NCBI GenBank assembly: GCA_028686345.1
Contig: JAQUCE010000015.1
Span: forward strand, 1 to 62,699
DNA: 62,699 nt
From: Kiritimatiellia bacterium
GTDB taxonomy: Bacteria; Verrucomicrobiota; Kiritimatiellia; RFP12; UBA1067
Direction of reading: 5' to 3'
How positions within the stretch are numbered: the first letter of the stretch is position 1; every line of letters begins with the position of its first letter. The notes under the pieces are model-generated. The model did not search any database. It saw only the letters and a list, made by a program, of their open reading frames with translations, and was not told where the DNA came from. Shown piece after piece: positions 24,356 to 33,481 of the stretch. The position numbers and the translations under genes are program-made.

Positions 24356-25202
24356 TGCCGGAGCGCAGGCGGCTCAGCAGTTCGGACGGAGAGCGGGCGT
24401 AGCGCAAGGCTGCCGGCAGCACCTCAATCAAGGTGCGGGCAGTTCCATAGTTGCCGTTAATCTGGTTGTGGGAGGTGTTGAAAAAATAGAGTTCCCCTTT
24501 AGCTAGAGCACGCTCATACGAGTCGCGCTTTTGATCCAGCCGCGCCTTTAGAATTTCTTTTTTAGCCTGAAGTTGCTCCGGTGTTTGCGGAACAGCTGGT
24601 TTGAACGCCACGACAGGTGCAACAGGCTGCGGCCGAAATAAATTAACGGGTGCCCGCTTGGGAGGTTCATCATCCGTAAACAAATCATCGATATGGCTTA
24701 TGTTTTGAGCGCGCGGGCCGGGGGCCGGCTCCTCGCGCTGCACGTCCTCATCGCCGAAGAGGTCATCAATGCTTTTGATCGTCTTCGCACCCTGCTCCTT
24801 AGGTGCCGTGTCAGCGGCTGCGCCCTGATCCTCGGAAAAGAGCGCATCAATGCTGGAGACCTGCGCGGGAGCTGCACCGACAGAGTCCTCCTCGTGATCC
24901 AGCTCCGCAGGGTCGACAGTCTCAGGCGTATCAACTACAGTGCTGTCAAAATAGCTCCAGGCAACCGGCTGCTCAATTTGATAGCGGTTGATGAACAAGG
25001 CATTACCTCGGCGGGTGACAGTATAGGGAGGCGGCAGATAGCGTCCATTCACAAAAACGAAACCGCTCATCTGGGGCGTGCCATAGGTGACACCCATCTC
25101 GTCCAGAGCAGCCTGCGTCACCTCGGGCAGAGATTTCGCCCCAAACGCGTGACATGCCACTGATAGGCACACCATTAGAAAAAAGGTCACCTTTTGTTTC
25201 AT
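24228..25202 (-). CDS. Secreted protein with three acidic IDDLF-type repeats
   Basis: 324 residues from the ATG at 25202, which gives a clean signal peptide (MKQKVTFFLMVCLSVACHAFG); an in-frame start at 25235 adds 11 unlikely residues. Residues ~25-90 form a compact domain (SGFVFVNGRYLPPPYTVTRR). A disordered acidic middle follows with three short repeats about 35-40 residues apart: SIDALFSED, SIDDLFGDED and HIDDLFTDDE. After a Pro-rich stretch there is a helical and mixed C-terminal domain (LYFFNTSHNQINGNYGTART, then FIDFTTCEALY). I do not recognise the family. The repeats look like peptide docking motifs. It leads an operon with the TrpR-family regulator and aminotransferase. Confidence 0.75.
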   Translation of the reverse strand: MKQKVTFFLMVCLSVACHAFGAKSLPEVTQAALDEMGVTYGTPQMSGFVFVNGRYLPPPYTVTRRGNALFINRYQIEQPVAWSYFDSTVVDTPETVDPAELDHEEDSVGAAPAQVSSIDALFSEDQGAAADTAPKEQGAKTIKSIDDLFGDEDVQREEPAPGPRAQNISHIDDLFTDDEPPKRAPVNLFRPQPVAPVVAFKPAVPQTPEQLQAKKEILKARLDQKRDSYERALAKGELYFFNTSHNQINGNYGTARTLIEVLPAALRYARSPSELLSRLRSGSVYFIDFTTCEALYKHKTTFPLLQQRLDNIKEMEYLKAARKE

Positions 25203-25249
25203 TACTCCCCTGTTGCCTAAAATAAAAAACCCCACTTTGCCGTATTGTC

Positions 25250-25380
25250 AGCGCCTCTGAAACCTCGCTTACGAGGTGGGCTCTCTAGTCGTTGCCCACT
25301 CGGTGCCTGTCAAAGACAGGCTCACTGGACAGACGCATTCAAGTTCCCATAGTTAACTGAAGGTCAGAGAACCGCCGCTT
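25250..25380 (-). ncRNA. Candidate structured RNA, possibly 6S-like
   Basis: Read on the minus strand, the interval between pheT and the IDDLF protein shows a closing stem (CTCTGA near the 5' end with TCAGAG near the 3' end). It also has a strong hairpin GCCTGTC-TTT-GACAGGC, a pairing of GTGGGC with GCCCAC, and CCTCG-TAAG-CGAGG. The segment AGCCCACCTCG followed by a short hairpin near the 3' end resembles 6S RNA as I remember it. A T-run follows at 25224-25229. It might instead be a leader element of the gene starting at 25202. No alignment was possible. Confidence 0.35.
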
Positions 25381-25478
25381 ATCCGCGAACAAAGCAGGGT
25401 TGACTTCGTTTTGCTGACAGGTTAACCCTGACTGCGTGCAAATTAAATCAAAAAACCGCTTTCTTAGGAGCGCAGCCA

Positions 25479-27893
25479 TCATCCCTCTCTGATATCCACT
25501 TTGAGTTCATCTTTCAGTGCCTGAACAATCTTCACAAAAGATTGATTCACCTCGTGATCGGTCAAAGTTCGATCCAGCGATCGAAATGAAAGGGTATATC
25601 CGAGACTGCGTTTTCCTTTCCCTATTTCTTTTGAGACGAAGATATCAAATAACTCGACCTTTGTCAACTCAGCAGGTGCCGCATTTTTGATACAGGCCAC
25701 CACATCACGATGTGTAAGAGTGGCATCGCTGATGAACGCGACATCGCGCTGCACCATAGGATATGTTGGCACAGGTTTGACACCGCCAACTCTCGCGACT
25801 TTCTTCAGCAGCGGCGCCAGCCGCAATTCAGCCACCGGCATTGGCAGGGTCATGCGCCACTGGTGCCGCAGCTTGGCTGAGAGAAGCCCCATGCACCCGG
25901 CCGGTTCACCGTCCAGCAGGATATCCGCGCTCCAGCCATCTTCCATTGCCGGGTGGTTATTCAACTTGAACTCCGGGCCGCCGGCATGCAGCATGCCCAC
26001 CAAATTTTCAACCGCGCCCTTGAGCCATAGTAAAGCCTCCTCATTTGAAACCGCCCTGCGCCGGTCAATCGGCGAACGCCCGAACGGGCCCATCATGCCA
26101 ATTGAGAGGCGCTCCTCCTCCGTGAAAACTCCCTCTGTGTTCTTCATGAAAACCCGCCCCATCTCAAACAGGGCGGCTGATTCAACCTGCCGCGAGGCGT
26201 TGCGTCCCAGTGATGCCGCCATCTGCGGCAGCAGAGAGTCCCTTAAAACACCGTAATCACCGCTGACTGGATTGGGTATCACAGCGCGCAGCGCGCTCGC
26301 GCGCTTGTCAAACGCATCCAGCTCACCTGCCGAGAGAAAGCTGTAGTGCATGGCCTCGGTAAAGCCCATGCCAGTCAAAATCTCGCGACAGTGCTTGCGA
26401 TCATAGAAGAACGTGTCATCCAAGGTCGAGGCAGAGGCGGATTCAAGCACGTTGGCCGGCACGTTATCCAGCCCGTGCATACGGGCGATCTCCTCAATCA
26501 AATCAGCCTCTAAACTCAAGTCCAGGCGATAGGAGGGAATTTCAAAGAGAGCTTGGCCGTTGGCGTTGGATCTCAGCTGCAAGCCAAGGCTGTTCAGAAT
26601 CTCAATCATCGCGTCATCACTCAGCACCACCCCAATAACTTGGCGGGCGCGGTCAAACCGCAAGGGGGTAACCATCTTTTCAAAGCAACGGTAGTCGCAG
26701 TCGATCACACCCAGTGCAACCTTGGCACCGCCATGCTCAACCATCAGCGCGGTGGCCCGGCGGCTAGCCCAATCAGCCAGGTCGGGATCAACTCCCCGTT
26801 CAAAGCGGCGTGAAGACTCGGTTGAGAGAGCTAAAGCCTCCGCAGTGAACTTGGTGGCGCTCGGGTCAAAGAGAGCACTCTCAATTAATACATGTTGGCT
26901 GTCGCCCTCAATCTCACTCTCCGCGCCGCCCATGACACCCGCCACAGCGATTGGCTCGCGCGCATCGGCAATCACCAGCATAGTGCTGTCGAGCTTACGC
27001 GTCACACCATCCAGAGTGGTGATGCTCTCTCCCGGCCCGGCGCGGCGCACCACAATCCGCTGTTCCGCCAGCTTGCGATAGTCAAAGGCGTGCAAGGGCT
27101 GCCCAACCTCAAGCATCACGTAGTTGGTCACGTCAACTGCCAGGGAGATCGCACGAATGCCGCACATCTCAAGGCGGCGCTGCATCCAGAGCGGCGAGGC
27201 GTCCTCCCGGACACCTGTTAACACTCTGGCTGTGTAGCGTGAGCAAAGCTCGGGCGCCTCGATTTTGACTTGCACATAATCCTCAACCGGCTCATCGCTC
27301 TCAGTAAAATCAACCGAGGGCAGCTTTAACGGACGCTTCAGGAGCGCTGCGAATTCGCGGGCAACGCCGATGATTGAGAGGCAGTCAGGCCTGTTCCAGG
27401 TGATCTCCAGATCCAGCACGCTCTCAGCAGCGGGCAGAAGCTCACACATTGGAGCTCCGGTCAAGGCATTGGGGTCAAGAATCATAATCCCGTCGCTCTC
27501 AGCCGCCAGATTAAGCTCGGCCGCTGAACATATCATCCCAAAGGAGGCGACCCCGCGCAGCTTGGTCTTTTTAATCGTGAATCCGCCCCTGGGGATCACA
27601 GCTCCAACTCTGGCAAATGGCACCTTGATACCGGCTCGGCAGTTCGACGCCCCGCAAACCACCTGATATCTGCCAATCCCGTCAAACACTGAGCAGACAC
27701 TCAGGTGATCGGAGTTTTCATGCGGCTCGCAGGTGATAACCTCGCCCACAACAAAGTGATCGTCCAGGTTGGCACCCATCTCTTCAATGCCCTCAACCTC
27801 GATCCCGGAGAATGTCAGCTTGGCTGCCAGCTCCTGGACCGGCAGATCCGACACATCAACATACTCATTCAACCAACTGATCGGTAATTTCAT
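25479..27893 (-). CDS. pheT: Phenylalanine-tRNA ligase beta subunit
   Basis: 804 residues, normal length for bacterial PheT. Visible: the N-terminal catalytic-support region MKLPISWLNEYVDVSDLPVQ; the EMAP-II-like tRNA-binding domain (VGEVITCEPHENSDHLSVCS and VVCGASNCRAGIKVPFA); the B3/4 editing domain (DVTNYVMLEVGQPLHAFD); B5 and the core (FERGVDPDLADWASRRAT); and a C-terminal FDX-ACB anticodon-binding domain ending VKIVQALKDELKVDIREG. It forms an alpha2-beta2 enzyme with PheS, encoded 71 bp upstream in the same direction. Nothing odd was seen. Confidence 0.97.
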   Translation of the reverse strand: MKLPISWLNEYVDVSDLPVQELAAKLTFSGIEVEGIEEMGANLDDHFVVGEVITCEPHENSDHLSVCSVFDGIGRYQVVCGASNCRAGIKVPFARVGAVIPRGGFTIKKTKLRGVASFGMICSAAELNLAAESDGIMILDPNALTGAPMCELLPAAESVLDLEITWNRPDCLSIIGVAREFAALLKRPLKLPSVDFTESDEPVEDYVQVKIEAPELCSRYTARVLTGVREDASPLWMQRRLEMCGIRAISLAVDVTNYVMLEVGQPLHAFDYRKLAEQRIVVRRAGPGESITTLDGVTRKLDSTMLVIADAREPIAVAGVMGGAESEIEGDSQHVLIESALFDPSATKFTAEALALSTESSRRFERGVDPDLADWASRRATALMVEHGGAKVALGVIDCDYRCFEKMVTPLRFDRARQVIGVVLSDDAMIEILNSLGLQLRSNANGQALFEIPSYRLDLSLEADLIEEIARMHGLDNVPANVLESASASTLDDTFFYDRKHCREILTGMGFTEAMHYSFLSAGELDAFDKRASALRAVIPNPVSGDYGVLRDSLLPQMAASLGRNASRQVESAALFEMGRVFMKNTEGVFTEEERLSIGMMGPFGRSPIDRRRAVSNEEALLWLKGAVENLVGMLHAGGPEFKLNNHPAMEDGWSADILLDGEPAGCMGLLSAKLRHQWRMTLPMPVAELRLAPLLKKVARVGGVKPVPTYPMVQRDVAFISDATLTHRDVVACIKNAAPAELTKVELFDIFVSKEIGKGKRSLGYTLSFRSLDRTLTDHEVNQSFVKIVQALKDELKVDIREG

Positions 27894-27964
27894 AATCTCG
27901 CCTCAAAATATTGATTCACCGGCGCCCTGTGCGCCTCCAATGACATCTGCTCCTCTGCGTCGCC

Positions 27965-28981
27965 CTAGCGAAGCTGCTCCAAAAAACGCGCGTCATTCTC
28001 ATAAAGCCAACGAATATCCGGGATCCCGTATTTAATCATTGCAATCCGTTCAATGCCAAAACCAAAGGCATATCCATTGACCTCCTCAGAGGGATAACCG
28101 ACAAAATCAAAGACACGCGGATCAACCATTCCGGCACCGGCTATCTCAATCCAGCCGCTCATCTTGCAGACACGGCAGCCCTGCCCTGCGCAGACATGGC
28201 AGGCGAAATCAACCTCAACACTCGGCTCGGTGAAAGGGAAAAAGTGCGGACGAAAGCGGACCCCGGCGGTTGAGCCCATCATCTCTTTGGCAAAATAGGC
28301 CAGCGTGGCCTTCAGATCAGCGAGTGAGATTGGCTTAGTATCAACATACAGCCCCTCCATCTGATGAAAGTTGGCGCTGTGAGTCGCGTCGGTTGTGTCG
28401 CGGCGATAGGTGCGGCCAGGGGTGATAATGCGTATTGGCGGCTGATGCTGGGTCATGATTCGGATCTGCACCGGAGATGTTTGTGTGCGCAGCAGTTGAT
28501 CCTCAGCCAGCCAGAAGGTGTCCGAAGCATTCATCGAGGGATGGTGCGCAGGTGTATTGAGCGCCGTGAAATTGTTAAACCGACTCTCAATATCAGGGCC
28601 GTCGGCAACAGAGAAGCCGAGCCGGTTGAAAATCGCCACACTCTCTTCAATCACGCGTGAAATCGGGTGTTTGGCCCCTGGCGCGGGCCAGCGCCCTGGC
28701 AGGGTTGGGTCAAAAGCATTGCCGGCTGCACGGGGCTGCTCGGCTGCCCCTGCTTTGGCTGCCATGGCCGCCTCGAGCGTGGAACGCCAATTATTGACGC
28801 TCTTACCAAAAACCGGGCGCTCCTCAGGTGCCACATCCTTCATCTGCTTCATCACAGCCGGTACAATGCCATTGCGTCCCAGATACCGGATCCGGAGCTG
28901 CTCCAATGCAGCCGCATCCAGTGCCGCCGCCACTTCGGCCAAGGACTGAGCCTGTTGTTTCTCTAATTCCGCGAGTGTCAT
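27965..28981 (-). CDS. pheS: Phenylalanine-tRNA ligase alpha subunit
   Basis: 338 residues from the ATG at 28981 (AGAGAGAG upstream); a TTG two codons earlier is less likely. The N-terminal coiled coil (1-~90) contacts tRNA. The class II core holds GFSVADGPDIESRFNNF, MTQHQPPIRIITPGRTYRRD (motif 2), HQMEGLYVD and the motif 3 segment GFGIERIAMIKYGI. A small Cys cluster (CHVCAGQGCRVC) is in its usual place. It acts with PheT to charge tRNA-Phe in the cytoplasm. The start of the operon faces a repeat-rich interval. Confidence 0.97.
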   Translation of the reverse strand: MTLAELEKQQAQSLAEVAAALDAAALEQLRIRYLGRNGIVPAVMKQMKDVAPEERPVFGKSVNNWRSTLEAAMAAKAGAAEQPRAAGNAFDPTLPGRWPAPGAKHPISRVIEESVAIFNRLGFSVADGPDIESRFNNFTALNTPAHHPSMNASDTFWLAEDQLLRTQTSPVQIRIMTQHQPPIRIITPGRTYRRDTTDATHSANFHQMEGLYVDTKPISLADLKATLAYFAKEMMGSTAGVRFRPHFFPFTEPSVEVDFACHVCAGQGCRVCKMSGWIEIAGAGMVDPRVFDFVGYPSEEVNGYAFGFGIERIAMIKYGIPDIRWLYENDARFLEQLR

Positions 28982-28987
28982 AACCAA

Positions 28988-29822
28988 TTCTCTCTCTTTT
29001 CATAAAATAAAACCGCAAGTATATGAGACACTGGGCGGAAAATCAATTTCAAAACATTAATTGTTCTTTCCAAAAAGTTGTCTATCGTCGCCTGTAGCGC
29101 ACTTCGTGCCTGTCGTGTGACATGCAAGCTTCACTACAGTGGAAACGTGTAGGGTTGGCGGCCCTTGTCCGGCATAGTTCCGCAATGCCACGGCGTAGCC
29201 CCGCTTGCGGGCGAAGCCGGGTTGCGGGACGACGACGGATGAGCCAATCAAAGATCTTGAAACCTCTTGACGCGCCTTTGACGAACAGCTGTCCGGAAAT
29301 CACAAATTGCTTCAGAGAAGCAACCCTACAACCCAGGGCGCGCCTTTTACGAGCCTGTAGCAAAATGCAGCCCGTAGAGCGTACACTGACCGGCAACCCT
29401 TGCACTCCGCAGTGCAGGTGGAGCGGTCGCCCGCATAGCGGACGACTTCCTTGCCGCGCGCCTTGGCTTCCAAACGGCCATGTCCGATTGGAAATCGGAG
29501 CTACGCCGGACACGGAAAGGCTGGACAACAAACCTTACGGGGCAGCCGTTTGTTGTTCACGCTTCAGCGTGCTCTTCGCTCTCTGGCCGATTTCTGAAAA
29601 GTTGCCTTTGTTTCCCGGAACGCGGGGTGTTTGTTACTGTAGCAGCAACCTCTTGACCATAAACTTCTGAGTGATAGCGACGACCTCCCGCACATACGCA
29701 CAGTATCTTTTGGTTGCCCGACTAGCTGCTTTAGGTTTTCGCAGCTAAAAAATAATCGGTAATGACCTTGCTTTTTGCGAAAGGCTAGATTATAATAGCA
29801 AGAAATTTGAGGAGGCATAACA
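28988..29822. repeat. Gene-free interval built of dispersed repeats
   Basis: Holds the partner of the long repeat at 21683-21880 (here 29083-29390) and a REP palindrome at 29426-29446. A segment with ATGTCCGATTGGAAATCGG (about 29479-29510) is also found at 43550-43572, and CTACGCCGGACACGG is shared with 4577-4600. A segment at 29055-29085 is shared in inverted orientation with 55265-55290. No gene was recognised until the start at 29823. Confidence 0.75.
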
Positions 29823-31874
29823 ATGAAAAACAGATACTCCCTGGGATTAAATTTTTCTTTCTACTTTAAATCAGCCCTGCTGGCCGTATTGATTACTCTG
29901 GCACAGCAAGCGTTCGCTAATGTTGGCGTGACCCTCAACCTGTGGAGGGGGTACGACACTTTTTATGGGCAGGTTACTATAGCTGCCTCAAGCCCTGATC
30001 CTGTGACCTATCACCGGGTGGAATCCCCGAATGGTAAGATCTGGCGTGAGTACAGCACAACGACCAGTGTCGGCAGCTTTACCAATCTAAGCTTCTCGGT
30101 TCTGCTGGATGAATGCACCAATGGTGTTTGGACGCTGATCCGTAACGTAGGCGATACGTCGGCGCAGACCAACACCTTTTCCGTGAGCTTAACAGGTATC
30201 ACCGCAAATATGTTTGGCGATATCACCATGGTTGATCCCTTGTACAATGAGGTTGCCTCAACCAATCCACCTGAATTACAATGGTCATCCACCTCCATGT
30301 TCCCTGAAATCGCCGTCTCGGTACGCGAAAGCAATGCTCCATACACCTTTGGTGATTATGCCGTTCTGCCTGGCACTGCCACGAGCTGGACCCCTTCCGC
30401 GGCACTTACCATTGCCGACCAACTACTCTTGATTCAATATCAGACCAATCACTTTCCCGGCGCAAGCTTCAGCTTGATCTCAGGGCCGGCCATCGCCGGG
30501 TGGAATCCATCCGCCTCCCTGATGAGCTATTTATACTCTGTCTTCGCCATCCCCGGTGGCGGCTCCGAGCTCGATATTGCGGTTGAATCACCTGGGTTAT
30601 CCTGGATCACCGGCGGTGACTGGGGCGGCGACGGTTGGTTTGTGCAGTCCGACATAATCGCTGTCGGTACAAGCGCACTCCAAAGCGGAGCGGTTCCCGA
30701 CGACACCTCCTCTTGGATTGAAACCACTGTCCATGGCCCCGGCTCCCTGTATTTTGAGTGGAACATGCTCGCTGACGACTATGATGTTTTCGAGTTCAGC
30801 GCAGTCGATGAGCATAACAACCACTTCGACGGTTTCTGATACGACGGATACCAGAGTGCTGGATGGGACTACCACGAAGTGACTCTGCAACCCGGCCCCA
30901 ACACCCTGCGCTGGAGCTTCTATAACAGCGACACGGATGCCAACAACTATGACGCCGCCTTTCTCGACAATGTTCAATACTACCCGGCAATCGAATATGA
31001 AGCTTACTTTGATTTGGAAATCCAGCGCGAGACTCGCGGAACCAACACCTACTATCTCATGTTCCCTTCCTTCACCTACACCTATCCAAACCCGGTCACC
31101 ACACATGAGGTGGCTTCGCCGAACTGGCTCAGTACCGGCAGTATCTACTCTTCATCCTCCGCGCATTATGCCACCTTGCAGGAGCTGATCAATGAAATTG
31201 AGAGTGGCGACTGGACGCTCTCCTTCAATGTTAATGGCCCCGCTAGCCGGGAATACACCTTCACCATCACCGTCGATGCCCTCTCCACGAGCGACCTGCC
31301 TCCAGTAGCCATCTTAGAACCGCTCGACAATGCCATCGGCGTGGCGACTAACACTGGTTATATGTGGGCAGGCCCCGCCAGCTTCGACTCACTCTATGTA
31401 TATGCCCGTGACATGGAGGCCAACACCTCTCTCGGATATGCAAACCTGCCCGTTGGGAACACCAGCTGGCCCGCCGGACCCACGCTGCCGGAAGGCACCA
31501 ATAGCTTCGATGTCTCTTACACCTCCAATAACTTCGCTGGGCTTACCATCTCCGAGCCCATGGACTGGGATTCCAACCCCATCTCCAGCTGGTCTGCCAC
31601 AGTGGAGATCAGCGCAGGTGCCCACGCCCGGTTTGTTGTAGGTTCCAGCTTGGTTCCACTACCCGTGACACTCTTGCAACCCATTATCTCCGGTGGCGAT
31701 TTCGGTCTGTCGTTCCTCTCGCAATCCGGTGCAAAGCATATTGTACAGAGTACCACCAACCTGGTGACCGGGCCGTGGCAACCAATCACCAACTTCACCG
31801 GCACAGGCGTGCTGGAGCTCCTGGCTCTGCCAATGACCAACTCCGCGGCTTTTTACCGCGTTGAAACGCAGTAA
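29823..31874 (+). pseudogene. Secreted duplicated beta-domain protein interrupted by one in-frame TGA
   Basis: One reading frame of 684 codons runs from the ATG at 29823 (GGAGG upstream, signal peptide ending about residue 36) to the TAA at 31872, broken only by TGA at 30837-30839 (residue 339). Without it, 338 + 344 residues would form one protein. Both halves carry the same kind of ~200-residue module: a PVTYHRVESPNG-like start in the first and PVTTHEVASPNW in the second. The TGA falls inside a domain whose relatives read LYFEWNM to LRWSFYNSDTD, and Trp (TGG) would fit. The C-terminus (GAKHIVQSTTNL to FYRVETQ) is a common PVC sorting-like domain. It is either a recent nonsense mutation or a base error. 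Confidence 0.7.
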
Positions 31875-32697
31875 GTCGACAAGCTCAGGACAGGGTTGGC
31901 AGTTGTCAAATGGGATCGCAAGGTCATTATTAAGGGGATGCTCCCGATCAATCAGCCAGATCGTCTCCATCTGCTTACCGACACCCTTGCTGACCTCAAC
32001 TCCGTATCGCTGATTGCTGTAAACCTCTTTATTGGCACCATTGTGGGCAGCTTTCTTTTGTTCATTGTGTTTCTCTCCTCTGTATGTATATAAGAAAGCC
32101 CCGCGCCGGATCTGACACCAGATCACTGGACATAGGGGTTCAAAATGGTTGCACTTTAATTTTTGAAAACACAAGGAACCTGGCGCAGCATAGCCGCCTG
32201 TCTGCGTGCAACGCACAGGCAGGCAGACAATTTTTTTATCTCTCAGTAGAGTAGCACTCGGGAGTTTAATCCCGAGGCCCTCATCGAACCGTAGATAGAG
32301 ATTTCCACTATACGGCTCACCCGTTATCCTCGTAGTAAGGCATGCACAGGGAAGCCCGACTTTACTTTATATTAAAGATGTATATCCATATCTCCGCAAT
32401 CTTGTGCGCGTAGGCTTTCACCATCTCTAAGAGGTTTGCATCGTCGTTTACTTCAATAGGTGCCTGCTTGGCCTTACAGCCCAGTTTCCAGCATAAAACA
32501 GAGAGTTCGCAGGGCATCCCTTTAAAAAGACACCTTGTTTTCCGTTGTGGAAGGGTGATCCCAGGTACTGCAATTGTTCTTTCGATGCGCGCTCTCTCCA
32601 ATCACCCCGTCCGACTTGCAATATTCTATTAAATTTAAACGCGACAACCATCTTGATTCCGAATTTTTGAGCTTGAATGAAGTTGAGAGTATCTTTC
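31875..32697. other. Gene-poor interval
   Basis: Several short frames on both strands show no recognisable protein and no good start. Two short segments are shared with 54560-54800: the ones containing CACTGGACATAG (about 32123) and GCGCAGCATAGCCGC (about 32178). I see nothing else. Confidence 0.55.
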
Positions 32698-33142
32698 TTA
32701 AGGTTTCCACCGCGTTGTCAGACCAAGCTCCGGCAGCTCGAGGTGTGTTTTACCCGCATCCAGCATTGGATGCCCTTGGCGGAACGTCAGGATCTGATCC
32801 TGATAATAGTCCGACAACTCTCTTAGGTCTTCGTTGGATTTCTGATTTAGAAGAGGCGGCAGGTTCTTTTCAAGGTTAGATTTGAGCTGATCGCGAAAGT
32901 CCTCAAGTTTGCCAGCAGCCGCAGATTTCAGGGCAGCCGGTTTTTTCTTTAGCTTACCACTGCGGATCGGCAAAGCGCGATTTCCACTCCGCTGTTAACT
33001 TATCAGCTTTTTTCTCAGCATCCAGTGGATTCCCTGTTTCGAGTGTGCTTTTAATTTCTGACTGACCGATTGTTTCACGGCAATCCGCAGAGACAGCCAT
33101 TCGGAAGTAAAAGATTTTGCCTCGCTGAATGACGTTACTCAT
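32698..33142 (-). pseudogene. Tyrosine-recombinase (integrase) N-terminal remnant next to tRNA-Lys
   Basis: From an ATG at 33142 the frame reads MSNVIQRGKIFYFRMAVSAD, then IGQSEIKSTLETGNPLDAEK and KADKLTAEWKSRF. This is the typical N-terminal SAM-like or DUF6538-type start of phage/island integrases. The frame stops at about 32954, but the -1 frame continues with a Lys-rich helical stretch to 32698. The catalytic domain with the R-H-R-Y residues is absent. The remnant points away from tRNA-Lys, whose 3' end lies about 110 bp upstream. That is the usual place for an integrase and its attachment site, so this looks like the scar of a lost integrative element. Confidence 0.6.
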
Positions 33143-33251
33143 TTTTACTATTATGATCAACTTTAATGCCTGATTTTTGTACCAAGCTTTTGTAGCAAAA
33201 CAGCATAACACCCAATAGAATCAAGCCTGTCAGGGGTGTGAAGAGATATGG

Positions 33252-33324
33252 TAGGGGTGCAGGGATTCGAACCCTGGACCCACTGATTAAGAGTCAGTTG
33301 CTCTACCAACTGAGCTACACCCCC
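33252..33324 (-). tRNA. tRNA-Lys (CTT)
   Basis: A 73-nt cloverleaf on the minus strand. Acceptor stem GGGGGTG/CACCCCT (one G-T pair), D arm GCTCAGTTGGTAGAGC, anticodon stem ACTGA/TCAGT with loop CTCTTAA (anticodon CTT), and T arm CAGGG-TTCGAAT-CCCTG. CCA is not encoded. An integrase remnant lies just downstream of its 3' end. Confidence 0.95.
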
Positions 33325-33337
33325 ACAAAAAAAATGG

Positions 33338-33410
33338 AGCGAGCGAAGGGAGTCGAACCCTCGACAACCACCTTGGCAAGGTGGCGCTCTACCAACTGAG
33401 CTACGCTCGC
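33338..33410 (-). tRNA. tRNA-Gly (GCC)
   Basis: A 73-nt cloverleaf on the minus strand. Acceptor GCGAGCG/CGCTCGC, D arm GCTCAGTTGGTAGAGC, anticodon stem CCACC/GGTGG with loop TTGCCAA (anticodon GCC), and T arm GAGGG-TTCGACT-CCCTT. It sits 13 bp upstream of tRNA-Lys, so both are likely co-transcribed. Confidence 0.95.
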
Positions 33411-33481
33411 TTAAAAACAGGTGTCAATATAGCAATTGCACATCCAAGTTGCAATAGCAAAAAACAATTATTTTCAATTAT

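Noticed and set aside
23361..24506. Plus-strand open frame of 381 codons opposite the aminotransferase and TrpR genes
   Set aside because: The minus-strand proteins are clearly recognisable; this frame shows no domain.
30837..30839. Selenocysteine at the TGA
   Set aside because: The protein is a structural exported beta protein without a redox motif, and I could not identify a bacterial SECIS hairpin just downstream by eye. A Trp-to-stop change is simpler.
31659..32216. 185-codon minus-strand frame at the end of the interrupted secreted gene
   Set aside because: Half of it is antisense to a conserved C-terminal sorting-like domain; the rest has no motif.
32362..32710. Possible catalytic part of the integrase remnant
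   Set aside because: Short frames here show no R-H-R-Y recombinase motif, so I limited the remnant to 32698-33142.
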